From contig NZ_CP144164.1 in NCBI RefSeq assembly GCF_037478005.1, positions 3,658,001-3,722,000 on the forward strand: a DNA stretch of 64,000 nucleotides, in the 5' to 3' direction. Of this stretch, positions 36,484 to 45,280 are shown piece after piece (the stretch's first letter is position 1; each line of letters opens with the position of its first letter). Under the pieces are notes generated by a model that saw only the letters and a program-made list of their open reading frames with translations, did no database searches and was not told where the DNA came from. This stretch comes from Alteromonas sp. M12. GTDB taxonomy: Bacteria > Pseudomonadota > Gammaproteobacteria > Enterobacterales > Alteromonadaceae. The position numbers and the translations under genes are program-made.

Positions 36484-36609
36484 CAAATAGTTGGAAAGTG
36501 AAAATCCGCTGCTAAAAGTGACCTTTCCAAGCATTTTTATAATCACCAAACTGTAGAGTTAAACCTGCCCCTGCCGTTAACTTATATGCCTTGTAAAATC
36601 CAAGATTTG

Positions 36610-37163
36610 TGCAATTAACATTCATAGATGATGGTATCGAGTGAGGGAATTACTGTGAGACGCGGACCACCAAAACCATAGGCAGAAAAAGCAAAAGGGT
36701 ACAGCCTTTACATTTCCAGGTGTCCACCGATATCCATACCCCCTATTACTTTCACCGTTACCTGGTGAAGTATCAACCACATGTCTCGTTGTTGTTTGGC
36801 GAACACAATTCTCACTTACAATACTTTTCCACTTGCTATTGCGCAACATCATAAGTCCAACCCGCGCTAGATCATGAGCTGAGAGATAAAGCCATCCCAA
36901 GCGGTCGACTTCTTTATCTGGCATAATATTCCAATGATAAGACGCGATACCAATAGGTCCGAATAGCTTTTCCGCGGCCCATTTACACAATCTTTTTCCC
37001 GTTGCTACGCCAAAGATTTTACCTAGAAGAGCGCTTGCCCCATTGTTATACTCAAACAACTTTCCAGGTTCCATTTCCATTGGCTAGCTGAGCACAAATT
37101 GGCTCCAGATATCGGCATTTTCAAAGTCATACGCGGAACTTCCACTGTAGTTATTTAATGAGT
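36610..37163 (-). pseudogene. Decayed serine hydrolase (beta-lactamase class C-like)
   Basis: This is the C-terminal 180 residues of a gene related to the intact serine hydrolase just upstream. Matching pieces, in order: 'SAYDFENADIWSQFVLS', an in-frame TAG at 37084-37086, 'EPGKLFEYNNGASALLGKIF', 'LSAHDLARVGL', 'YGYRW', then a frameshift near 36690 after which 'AYGFGGPRLTVIPSLDTII' continues in another frame. The N-terminal half, including SxxK, is missing and replaced by REP-like sequence. It is a tandem duplicate that has lost function. Confidence 0.85.
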
Positions 37164-37165
37164 CT

Positions 37166-37448
37166 GTCCACTAAGTTAGCACGGCAAAACACCATAGAAG
37201 AAACCAATTTTTTGATATTAGTGCTTACGCGAGAACGAGGCTTTAGCCTCAAATTAATATGACTGTCCATAACAAGTTTTTTTCTACGAACCTGACCCCG
37301 CAGCTCTTCATAGTCTCGTTTGTGACGGTCCATGTAATTCTGTGTAATTCGTTGCAAGCTACTTGTAATCTTTATTGTTGTATCAGGAGACACGCCGATC
37401 GCAGCCATATAGAAAATCAGCTTTATCCCCACTTGGTAGTCTTTCAAT
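37166..37448. repeat. Family-2 REP-like element and possible RAYT debris
   Basis: Between the decayed and intact hydrolases is AAATTAATATGACTGTCCAT (37249-37270), part of a segment that recurs at 39085-39150. At 37155-37172 a related 'GAGTCTGTCCACTAA' marks the edge of the pseudogene. On the minus strand 'DYEELRGQVR' runs into the element; the sister copy reads 'DLRGQIR' then a stop. The rest (37310-37448) is open on the minus strand but has no recognised homology. Confidence 0.6.
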
Positions 37449-38720
37449 CTATTCGTTTTTTTTGAGAGACGCTGGCAATACAATCGTTTGGAAGGCGTAA
37501 CTGGCTTTCCAATACTCGGCGACAGGGTCCCACCCCTGAAACACAGCAACGATGTCGTATTCAGGGAATACCATGATCCGCTGTCCCCCAAGTCCATACC
37601 CTCCGAAAACCGTTGTGCTTCCGTTTGTCTGATTAGGTATCCACCATTGATAGCCGTATTCAGTGGAATTATCGCTCGCCTTGCTCGAGGCATCCGCATT
37701 ATAAGGTGTTACAGAACTGCGAACCCATTCTTCAGATATGACTCTCTCGCCGTCCCATAACCCATTTCGCAAGTAGAGATAGCCAATCCGCGCCATGTCA
37801 TGTGCTGTCAGGTAAAGTCCACCTTCAGTATCGGCCTCGTTATCGGGCGTGATTTTCCAATGAAAATTATCGATACCAATTGGGCTGAAGAGTTTTTCCT
37901 TCGCCCAAGCATCGACGCGTTGACCAGTCGCTTCGTGCAGGATTTTTCCGAGAAGAACGCTCACCCCATCATTATATTGGAAGACTGTGCCGGGCTCTGC
38001 ATACATAGGTTGGTCAAGGATGAACTGAATCCAATCCTCGGAGTTTTCAAGGGCGTAAGTACTGTCGGTTTCAGAGCCGAAACCATTCTCATCATCCCAC
38101 GCGATACCGCTACGCATGGTCAGGAGATCACCAATCGTAATTCGCGCTTTGCGCGGGTCAGACTTATCGAATACATAGTCATTTAAAAAGGACAAAGCCA
38201 GTGTATCGGTTCCTTCGATAAATCCTTCGTCGACAGCGATACCAAATGCAGCGGAATTAATGCTTTTCGTGACTGACTGGACAGTATGCAGATCGGTTCC
38301 CTGATAATAAGGATGCAGTTCAGGATTATCGTAATTATAGATTGGATTGCTAAAGTTTGGCGTTAATCGCTCATCTGGATCAAGGCTAGACGCCAACGCG
38401 GCATAGTCCCGCTCGATCTTTTTTTCGGCGACGATGCGGCCGTGTCGTATGAGTAGAAAATGATCAACCCGGCCGTATTCTCCGGCTACCAGATCTTCGA
38501 TGAACTGATTAACGGGCTCGGGATTGAAACCTTCCGCTGCGAGGGAAGAGTATTCCCATTCTTCCTGCGGCCATGAAATATCTGGAACGTTTTCGGAAGT
38601 GCTAACTGGGGCGGCGTCTTCGTTTTTAGAAGCAACGCAAGCCACCGTCAAAAACGCCAAGCCACCAATTGTCAACAAACGTATTCTTTTAAAGGCATTT
38701 TTCAAAAAGTGTGTCTTCAC
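37449..38720 (-). CDS. Serine hydrolase, beta-lactamase class C family, lipoprotein
   Basis: A 423-residue lipoprotein (lipobox 'FLTVAC', Cys 28). The catalytic SxxK is SVTK in 'HTVQSVTKSINSA' and the second motif YxN-like is YND in 'FQYNDGVSVLLG'. The C-terminal 'FGGYGLGGQRIMVFPEYD' corresponds to the region of the KTG/HxG box. This group contains esterases and D-Ala-amidases (EstB-like) more often than true beta-lactamases, so resistance should not be assumed. The periplasmic or surface location follows from the lipobox. A decayed partial copy lies directly downstream. The base composition is less AT-rich than its neighbours. Confidence 0.82.
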   Translation of the reverse strand: MKTHFLKNAFKRIRLLTIGGLAFLTVACVASKNEDAAPVSTSENVPDISWPQEEWEYSSLAAEGFNPEPVNQFIEDLVAGEYGRVDHFLLIRHGRIVAEKKIERDYAALASSLDPDERLTPNFSNPIYNYDNPELHPYYQGTDLHTVQSVTKSINSAAFGIAVDEGFIEGTDTLALSFLNDYVFDKSDPRKARITIGDLLTMRSGIAWDDENGFGSETDSTYALENSEDWIQFILDQPMYAEPGTVFQYNDGVSVLLGKILHEATGQRVDAWAKEKLFSPIGIDNFHWKITPDNEADTEGGLYLTAHDMARIGYLYLRNGLWDGERVISEEWVRSSVTPYNADASSKASDNSTEYGYQWWIPNQTNGSTTVFGGYGLGGQRIMVFPEYDIVAVFQGWDPVAEYWKASYAFQTIVLPASLKKNE

Positions 38721-39594
38721 GGTGTATCCCCTTTTTTAAGATTAAGAGTAGTTGACAACACTATTCTATGCAACAGGTGCTACTTTTTGAGCTTTGTGCT
38801 TGCTGGCTTGTTTGCTGTGCAGGTTTAAATTGAGTGAAATATTGTTTCGTGACTAAAAATTTGCGCGACCAGAGCAGATAAAAAGCATTTAATTGGACAG
38901 CCATGTTAATACCGCAAAAGCCATCATGATTACCCACCCTCATAGCTAAGCAATCCTCTCAACATAGTTGACTTATTAAGTGTCTGAAAATGACGTGCAG
39001 GCAAGGCAACCTTTTAAAGCAGAGTCACAATGTTCGCACTAGTGAAATTGGCATTAGAACCGAATAAACACAGCCCACAAGAACGAAACTTTGGACTCAA
39101 ATTAAGATGACTGTCCATATAAGTTGTGTTCAACGGATCTGACCTCGCAGATCACAAAAAGCCGGTCGAACACAGCGGGATACGCAATGATAATATGGGG
39201 TATCTAAGAGACTGATTAGTCGTTTCCTTGGCAGTGGCATCATTCACTCCATTAATTAAGAATACTAAAGCATAGGTGACTCTATTTTTCTCATAGTCTA
39301 TTTTATGGCTGTCCATGTTAATTCGCTAAGAGTTTAGTTTGTGGCTGTCCATGTTAATTCGGTTCATGTTAATTACGGCGCTTAATATCCTCTAGTTACT
39401 GTCTAAGGTTTTATAGTTCGCTGCCTAGTTGATATTTATAACTCAGTCTTTTCTCGCCGCTTACGATTGATAGACTCTTTCTATTTAATTATTTTAAATC
39501 CCACGCTTTACGAAATTGAATTAATAATTACGTTGTTTAGGCCCAAAATTTATACTAACCTTAGTGTTCATTTTTTGTTCAACAAGGAAGTGTA
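38721..39594. repeat. Intergenic region with family-2 REP-like elements
   Basis: Units share GGCTGTCCATGTTAATTC: inverted (AATTGGACAGCCATGTTAAT) at 38891-38910, and forward at 39305-39323 and 39341-39360. A further ATGACTGTCCATATAAG lies at 39107-39124 next to the RAYT remnant. The family-1 core GACACCCAT is absent here. 39376-39594 contains only the promoter of the next gene. Confidence 0.7.
39130..39240 (-). pseudogene. RAYT transposase remnant with internal deletion
   Basis: From ATG at 39240 the frame reads 'MPLPRKRLISLLDTPYYHCV' then 'SRCVRPAF', which matches the first 28 residues of the intact RAYT at 17002-17982 (MPQARKNQISLIDTPYYHCV...). It then jumps to 'CDLRGQIR' and a stop at 39130. 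The HUH motif and the rest of the catalytic domain are gone. Directly after the stop comes a family-2 element (TATGGACAGTCAT), as expected at the end of a RAYT gene. It may be the fossil driver of the family-2 repeats. Confidence 0.8.
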
Positions 39595-40713
39595 ATGAGC
39601 CTCCCTTCTAATGATGCGTCCTATTATAGTTATAAGTGGGTCGGTGCAATGCCAACAGATCCCATTGAAAGTCACGTATATAATAAAGAACTTACAGTAG
39701 TTTCCGACGATCAATTAACTCGTAAACATATTGCCAACTTCAAACTCACACCAATAGTATTGTTTGATCTGAAATGCCAGCTTTGGCGCTTTACTCCTTT
39801 AATCGCTCCAGGACAATTAGGGTCACCTATAAAAGTATTTACCTGTGAAACCGACGGCACAAGAGTAGTTCCTGGCCAACCTTCAGCAACCGGAGAGGCT
39901 ATGAATAATAGCAATCCAACTGCCGGTGACCAAATAGAAATTTTGTGGGGAGTTCAGGAAAAAACTGGAAGACGCGGCGAAGATCTTCCGAATTGGTTTC
40001 ATTTAACTAGGCCTTTTATCGAAAAAATTGACGTCTCAATGCAGTTCAAGGACAGTGATAAAGCTAGACTAGTAACTCACGCCCCATTGACCGATACTCA
40101 AAGGGGAAGTACGTCAACATCTAGCTCTGTTAGCTATTCGTTTAACCTAGGAATGTTTGGAACAGATGCTACCGCCGGTGGTGCAATATCCGCAGATTAT
40201 TCGCATAGTAACTCCATGGAATTAAGCGACTACATGGTGCGCTCAGATTCAAATGAATTTGCCACCAAACACAGTATTCGAATGTCTATGTTAAGTGGGG
40301 GAATAGAGTACGACGATTATACTAGTGCTCCGGTAAATGCAAAACTACCTCAGCGCGCAACCTCCGATATGCCGCTAGCATGTCAAGGGATTTGGGAGTT
40401 ACCAGATATTTCAGATGAACTTGAATTTGTAGTAACCATTGAAGTCACTATTGCCACTTTATTCAGTCGCGATCTGACTCCGATGATGAACCAACAATTC
40501 TATATTACCGACCCCGGTGCGCCAGTGTTTTTGCCAGCAGATATATTTGGACCGAACGCGCCGGCTCGTGATCTTAATGGAAAACAAAAAATTAAGTATC
40601 CTCCGCTGCGTGAAGCTGATAAACACTATACTCAATCTACATTTAAATGGGAGCGAACAATAAAAGTACCCTTAGCTAAAGCAGATACAAAAATTCCAAC
40701 TAGGGAGCGTTAG
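39595..40713 (+). CDS. Unknown protein, possible beta-pore-forming (leukocidin-like) fold
   Basis: A 372-residue protein without signal peptide. The central stretch (about 160-210) is Ser/Thr/Gly-rich with alternating polar and small residues, 'STSSSVSYSFNLGMFG' then 'AGGAISADYSHSNSMEL', reminiscent of the membrane-inserting stem of beta-pore-forming toxins. It is flanked by beta-rich sequence with 'FYITDPGAPVFLPADIFGPN' near the end. I do not recognise the family, and the toxin idea is a weak inference. AAGGAAG before the ATG supports the start. The next gene begins two bases after the stop. It marks the left edge of the accessory region. Confidence 0.55.
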   Translation: MSLPSNDASYYSYKWVGAMPTDPIESHVYNKELTVVSDDQLTRKHIANFKLTPIVLFDLKCQLWRFTPLIAPGQLGSPIKVFTCETDGTRVVPGQPSATGEAMNNSNPTAGDQIEILWGVQEKTGRRGEDLPNWFHLTRPFIEKIDVSMQFKDSDKARLVTHAPLTDTQRGSTSTSSSVSYSFNLGMFGTDATAGGAISADYSHSNSMELSDYMVRSDSNEFATKHSIRMSMLSGGIEYDDYTSAPVNAKLPQRATSDMPLACQGIWELPDISDELEFVVTIEVTIATLFSRDLTPMMNQQFYITDPGAPVFLPADIFGPNAPARDLNGKQKIKYPPLREADKHYTQSTFKWERTIKVPLAKADTKIPTRER

Positions 40714-40715
40714 AT

Positions 40716-41195
40716 ATGGCAATACCATTTGAAGAAGCGGAACAAATGTTAATTCAAGCAGGATTTAAATTTATGTATGAAGACCCTGCAACTCCCGCTA
40801 TCGGAACAATTCGCACTGAGCGATCTGGCTCTTACCGTTACGTGATCTATATTGAATATAATGATGGTACGTATAGCCCCCCATTAGAAACAGAAGCTGG
40901 CAGGTATAATGGTCCGCTTGCAGACGAACCTATCGCTAACTATGTTTTTTCGAATGAGAACTTATATCGTTGGGTTGAAGAAAATAAAATTCGTGTTGAT
41001 TCGGAATTTGAAGAACAACATAAACGTCCTTGGCTTCGTGGTGAACGAAAAACTGACGCCGAATTGGCCGCAGAACGGGAGCGGGCGCGTGAGAGACAAC
41101 GTGAAACCGAACGCCAGTTGGAAAGGGAACGTGAGCGACAAAGGCAGCAAGAGCGAGACCGTGAAAGAGAAAGACGAGAGCACGGCAAAAAATAG
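40716..41195 (+). CDS. Hypothetical protein with Arg/Glu-rich helical tail
   Basis: A 159-residue protein. The first 105 residues form a soluble domain with alternating aromatic and acidic residues and no recognised family. The last 50 are almost pure Arg/Glu/Gln in RERE-type runs, expected to form one long charged helix. The codon pattern GAR/CGN produces long spurious frames on the other strand. The gene starts two bases after its neighbour's stop, so the two are co-expressed. Function unknown. Confidence 0.6.
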   Translation: MAIPFEEAEQMLIQAGFKFMYEDPATPAIGTIRTERSGSYRYVIYIEYNDGTYSPPLETEAGRYNGPLADEPIANYVFSNENLYRWVEENKIRVDSEFEEQHKRPWLRGERKTDAELAAERERARERQRETERQLERERERQRQQERDRERERREHGKK

Positions 41196-41444
41196 TACAA
41201 TTTTAATATAATTATTTTTTACTTGGATTTATGAGGGATGAAATCAATATACTCAAGAAGCATAGGGGCATGGATACCCTTGAACAGTGATTAACTCAAC
41301 GCATTATAGTTTATATTCGGCTGAGTACTTCTTGATTTTTGCGTAGTTGGTTTTAGGTATCATGCCTCCAACAAAGTGCTTTGAATAATTAGACCTTTGC
41401 ACACGGCTCATGCATTAGAAAACTTTGAAGAAGTAGAAGGTAAT

Positions 41445-42608
41445 ATGCTCCCACGCTTTTTCGAGGTGGTTGATAAAATCGATAACGTATTCTTCGAACT
41501 TAGCGAATTCAGAATGCTGCCGAAGACAGTGCAACGCAGTGGGATTAACAGCACCTCCATATCTCTACCTTTACCCGATGAATGCTATTCAAAGCTAAAT
41601 GACAAAGCAATGTCTGCATTTGACAGTAATTTTGAGCATTTTCGAGAAGTTGTTAAAGGTGAAGATATCTATTCTGAAAGAGAAGAGTTATACAAGATCA
41701 ACCATGTAAACGGTAAGTATGACCTCTGGATCCCGATTCCAGTCGAGTACTACATCGATACTGATGCGCCAGATGTGTTGCAAACTGCATATGAAGACTC
41801 AAATCTTGACGAATGGGACATCAACAAATCACTGTTTAACTATATGGATTCAGCAATCAATACTAAGCCCTATAGTGATGTCACTAGAGATTTTAGCGAT
41901 TATATAAGCGCTACCGATGATCCGATATTAACGCAGTACTGGAACGACAAAACCAATAGTTTCAATATTGAGTTGCTTCTTAAGCATTATGCTGATGGAA
42001 TGGCTCATCATTCAAAAGATACACAACTCATTGTCGGTAACCTGTATTCAGACTTCAATTCTCAAGCTCTTACTGAGAAGTTAAAAGAAATATTCCCGAA
42101 AAAGCCAAAGTCGAGCGGACTAATCTGGCTTTCAAAAGGCGACAATTCAACGTGGGGGCGCACCTCAGAGTTCGGTGCATTACTAGAATCGATAACCTCA
42201 CTATTTGATAACAGGAAGAAAACTTCCAAAGCGGTTTTAGCTCTTCCATGCTCGAGTGTCAGCGAAGCCATTGAGCAACGGAAAGTTTACCGAAATCGAG
42301 ATATTGCCCCAGCTCTGATCGGCTGCGAAAAGCAATTCGGTGGGGAAAACTGTGAAGTATTACTCTTACCTAATATCATGGTTGCTTGCCTGCTCCACCT
42401 ACCAATGACGGATGAAAGAAATATTTCGCTTCCGGTAGGCTACGTAAGTTTTGCTCCTGAGCTAATAGAGTCGGTAACGAGTAATATCGTCAGGTGGGCA
42501 AGCTCAGATAACAATCTCAATGACTTCTTCGAGAAAAGAAACACACCACCGGACGATACAGTTTTGTACAAATACTTCAGCAAAATTCTGGCTCAAGAAC
42601 AAAAATAA
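41445..42608 (+). CDS. Hypothetical protein
   Basis: A protein of about 387 residues from the ATG at 41445 (GAAGG four bases upstream), or 403 from a TTG at 41397. It is acidic, has no signal peptide or membrane helix, and carries 'LLHLPMTDERNISLPVGYVSF' and a Cys-containing 'ALPCSSVSE' stretch without a known motif. It lies 250 bases after the Arg/Glu-rich gene, converging on the CBASS operon. The position next to defence genes makes a defence role conceivable, nothing more. Confidence 0.6.
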   Translation: MLPRFFEVVDKIDNVFFELSEFRMLPKTVQRSGINSTSISLPLPDECYSKLNDKAMSAFDSNFEHFREVVKGEDIYSEREELYKINHVNGKYDLWIPIPVEYYIDTDAPDVLQTAYEDSNLDEWDINKSLFNYMDSAINTKPYSDVTRDFSDYISATDDPILTQYWNDKTNSFNIELLLKHYADGMAHHSKDTQLIVGNLYSDFNSQALTEKLKEIFPKKPKSSGLIWLSKGDNSTWGRTSEFGALLESITSLFDNRKKTSKAVLALPCSSVSEAIEQRKVYRNRDIAPALIGCEKQFGGENCEVLLLPNIMVACLLHLPMTDERNISLPVGYVSFAPELIESVTSNIVRWASSDNNLNDFFEKRNTPPDDTVLYKYFSKILAQEQK

Positions 42609-42694
42609 GAAAGGGATACCAACGAGCTACTATTAAACGCCTGTCGGATAACTTATTTTAAAGACTTGTTTCATCAGAAAATGTCAAAAACAAA

Positions 42695-42717
42695 CTATGC
42701 CATCAGCATGACATAGC
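42695..42717. terminator. Possible bidirectional hairpin between convergent genes
   Basis: CTATGCCAT and ATGACATAG pair with one mismatch around a short loop. It lies between the plus-strand unknown gene and the end of the CBASS operon. T-runs are poor on both sides. Confidence 0.4.
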
Positions 42718-42742
42718 TTTACTTCCTAGGATACCCTAATGG

Positions 42743-43210
42743 TTATTGATTGAAATCTTTTAAAGGCGCAAGAAAAAAGCCATCTTTGTCCTCTGTAGCC
42801 GGTTCAAGCCTCCCCTCATCTGTGTCTAAAACTTTTAACCAAAACTGAGTCGACTTCTTGGGGATATCCACAATAGAGAGCATTCCAGAGAAACTGGTTG
42901 TTGGGGAAACATTAAAAGCAGATATTGCTTTTTTCAAGATAAACTCCCCTAGTCCTTTTTTTCTCAAAGAAACAGGAACAATGAAATCATCAATGTCAAT
43001 ACTACCATCACTTTTCAACTTGAAATGTGTCACGGTATGAGAGACGCGAACAATTCTGCCCGAACAAAACGCATTCGAAGGACTCAACTCTTCCGGTAAA
43101 CCTGATTCCAGAGTTACTATTATTCGCTTGTCACTGAGTTTAGGATGGAACTTAATGACAACAGTACCTTCGTCCACCTCATACAGATAATGCTCGTCCA
43201 ATTCAATCAT
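42743..43210 (-). CDS. GNAT-like acetyltransferase at the end of the CBASS operon
   Basis: A 155-residue protein. Acetyl-CoA binding motif A of the GNAT fold is suggested by 'IVPVSLRKKGLGEFILKKAI' (RxxGxG followed by a helix). The N-terminal 90 residues are beta-rich. It starts 46 bases after the HNH-SAVED gene on the same strand, with AAGAAG upstream of the ATG, so it is probably the last gene of the CBASS operon. GNAT proteins are not standard CBASS ancillary genes. A degenerate GNAT fold without catalysis is possible. Confidence 0.55.
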   Translation of the reverse strand: MIELDEHYLYEVDEGTVVIKFHPKLSDKRIIVTLESGLPEELSPSNAFCSGRIVRVSHTVTHFKLKSDGSIDIDDFIVPVSLRKKGLGEFILKKAISAFNVSPTTSFSGMLSIVDIPKKSTQFWLKVLDTDEGRLEPATEDKDGFFLAPLKDFNQ

Positions 43211-43256
43211 GAATACTTCTTATCTCCTACTTTACATGTCATTTCTAAAATTTTTC

Positions 43257-44819
43257 TTAAGGCAATGACAAATGAACCTTATTCTTTTTTTGAGAAATGA
43301 CGATTACTGGCATCATCTCTTTGCCATTAAAATCATAAACCACCATTTCTGGCTGATATAAATCAAATGCTTGCCCTACGAATACGCAGGCAGCGTTTGA
43401 GGCGCAAATTAACAAATGTACTCGCTCGACTTTATATTTGTCACGTAATGTTTGGAGTAGTGAGTGCAGCTCTGCTTTTAGCTCCTGCCCATTCTCAGGA
43501 TGAGGTATTGCAGCGTTCCCCATTTGCTTTGCAATAATAGATATTTCAGGGTGTGCCAGATTATCAGCAGCAACCTTCATAGCGTCAGGAAAATTGGTAA
43601 GAGCTACAGTTAATGTAACGTCTGTCGACTGCACCATATCGCTAAGACCGTTTATTTCATAAGGCTTCTCTATCTTTGCACTCTGGGGCCAAAGCCAGTT
43701 GTTACCATCTCGATATCTTAGCATTGGTGTAATTTCAGACTTGTTACCTAGGCTAGCTCCCAACCCGACTAATGCAGGCATGGGCCCGAATGCGAATAGA
43801 GCTGCGCGATACCCGAAATCCTTTGATTGATTGATAATATCCTTAGCTTCATCGGACACGATTTCATCCATATCTTCCACAAATCGCTCTGGCTTTGAGA
43901 TATATCGACGTTCATTACCACTTAAATTGTTCAGCGTTCCCTTGATGCGAGCTTTTAAACGAGATAAACATCCTGCGATATCCTTCATTTCTGGGGGGGA
44001 AACAACATGCCCCCCGACAGGCCACAGTACAGAGAAAACCGGGATGGGATGGTAGCTAAGCCCTTCAAGCAATTTCTCTGTATTAATTTGAAATTCAGAC
44101 CGCATTTGAGTCAGTCTGGTTGCAGGATAATTTGCACAAGCAACTCTATCGATTAATCTGTGGTGTTTATCACATAACAGGAGAACATTACTTGGTGTAT
44201 CTGATAGCTGCTCTGACAAATAGATGATACCCCGAGGACCAGACTCTGAGGAAGCAACATTGTGTGCCAAGTAAGAGTAGTTGCCTGATTCACCAGTAAG
44301 GGAATCAATATCTAGTTTTTCTCCACAACCCTCAAACATACAATAGCCATGGCTATCACGCTTGACTTGGTTGACTGTAGGTGTTGTGAAATCGTTTCCC
44401 CGTCCTTTGTTAAACCTGTTTGCTGTACTTCTGGTGATATAATCTATCAAGTCTGCAACTGATATATTTGAAGACTGACTGTTGCACGCATCCCACACAC
44501 TGAAAAGCGCATCAATAGAGCTGAGATTTGCCCGAGTCAAACTTCTCCCCTGTAGATGCCTTAGTTCAATATCACCTTTTGTAGCAATTAAATTCAGAGC
44601 CTTTACCATTTCATCATCAGGTAGGTTAAGCCGGAAGCTGGCTTTGATCTTATCTGAATACATTACATACACTTGGTTCATTACATGTTCGTCAGTAAGC
44701 AACCCAACATGCATCTCACTGCCGTCAACATTGAAGCTATGTAAGAACTCCGTAAGCTTGGAAACCGACTCCAATGGATAAAAACAGGCCTGATGAAAAA
44801 TCAAAGTTTTATTACTCAT
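43257..44819 (-). CDS. CBASS effector: HNH endonuclease with SAVED domain (Cap5-like)
   Basis: A 520-residue protein. A central HNH/zinc module begins with 'CMFEGCGEK', continues 'YLAHNVASSESGPRG' (the first catalytic His) and 'NVLLLCDKHHRLID' (last His and Cys). The C-terminal 270 residues, with 'GPMPALVGLGASLG' and 'RVHLLICASNAACVFVGQAF', match the SAVED nucleotide sensor. When the cyclic nucleotide binds SAVED, the nuclease is expected to oligomerise and degrade DNA. The N-terminal 130 residues precede the nuclease and are not part of ordinary Cap5. The gene overlaps cap3 by eight bases. Confidence 0.82.
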   Translation of the reverse strand: MSNKTLIFHQACFYPLESVSKLTEFLHSFNVDGSEMHVGLLTDEHVMNQVYVMYSDKIKASFRLNLPDDEMVKALNLIATKGDIELRHLQGRSLTRANLSSIDALFSVWDACNSQSSNISVADLIDYITRSTANRFNKGRGNDFTTPTVNQVKRDSHGYCMFEGCGEKLDIDSLTGESGNYSYLAHNVASSESGPRGIIYLSEQLSDTPSNVLLLCDKHHRLIDRVACANYPATRLTQMRSEFQINTEKLLEGLSYHPIPVFSVLWPVGGHVVSPPEMKDIAGCLSRLKARIKGTLNNLSGNERRYISKPERFVEDMDEIVSDEAKDIINQSKDFGYRAALFAFGPMPALVGLGASLGNKSEITPMLRYRDGNNWLWPQSAKIEKPYEINGLSDMVQSTDVTLTVALTNFPDAMKVAADNLAHPEISIIAKQMGNAAIPHPENGQELKAELHSLLQTLRDKYKVERVHLLICASNAACVFVGQAFDLYQPEMVVYDFNGKEMMPVIVISQKKNKVHLSLP

Positions 44820-45276
44820 CTATTTCTTCCTTATAAACACACTCAAAAATCCCTTCAACTTCCCTAAAGATGCACATATTTACTTGGCCAATAATCACAA
44901 AAAGGAGTCTTCGGTCTGGATTACGCTTGATGCATTCACACCAATCAGAAATATCAACATTCGACGGTATAGGTGTGTGTTGTGGATGTGTGTGCCATGT
45001 TCCAACATATCCCAATGTACCTTTAGAGCTTTTGAAATAAGAATCAACAACACGTTGATGGTGTGACGCTCGCAAATTAAAACTTGTTCTAGTTGCAGAA
45101 TCCTGCTTCTGGGGTAACGTGCATGTGTCCAACCAGAATTCGGAGGCACATTCAGACTGAGAGCCAATTAACGCCCCAAATGCTTCATGCGAATCTTTGT
45201 CTAATTGACGGTTATCTCGCCAAATGTTGAGCAACTCCAAAGGTACATGAACCTTTGTTTTACCATTGGTCGCCAT
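44812..45276 (-). CDS. cap3: Cap3, JAB/MPN metallo-isopeptidase of type II CBASS
   Basis: A 154-residue JAMM protease. The complete zinc motif is visible: E31, then HTHPQHTPIPSNVD with H95, H97, S105 and D108 (HxHP-x6-S-x2-D). Cap3 removes the CD-NTase from proteins to which Cap2 has joined it. The start at 45276 gives a normal N-terminus ('MATNGKTKVHV') four bases after the cap2 stop; longer frames run back into cap2 to 45330 and are rejected. It overlaps the effector start by eight bases. Confidence 0.88.
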   Translation of the reverse strand: MATNGKTKVHVPLELLNIWRDNRQLDKDSHEAFGALIGSQSECASEFWLDTCTLPQKQDSATRTSFNLRASHHQRVVDSYFKSSKGTLGYVGTWHTHPQHTPIPSNVDISDWCECIKRNPDRRLLFVIIGQVNMCIFREVEGIFECVYKEEIDE

Positions 45277-45280
45277 TTCG

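Noticed and set aside
37151..37699. 182-codon frame on the minus strand overlapping the serine hydrolase end
   Set aside because: Its first 80 codons are a frame-shifted reading of the serine hydrolase gene on the same strand; only the tail near the family-2 element is of interest, noted as debris.
37449..38720. Beta-lactamase resistance gene
   Set aside because: Only the general class C-like fold and SxxK/YxN-type motifs are seen; the EstB-like esterase group fits better and resistance cannot be inferred.
40909..41211. Three long frames overlapping the Arg/Glu-rich gene on both strands
   Set aside because: They arise from the repetitive GAR/CGN codons of the real gene and translate to low-complexity Ser/Arg or Ser/Leu/Phe strings.
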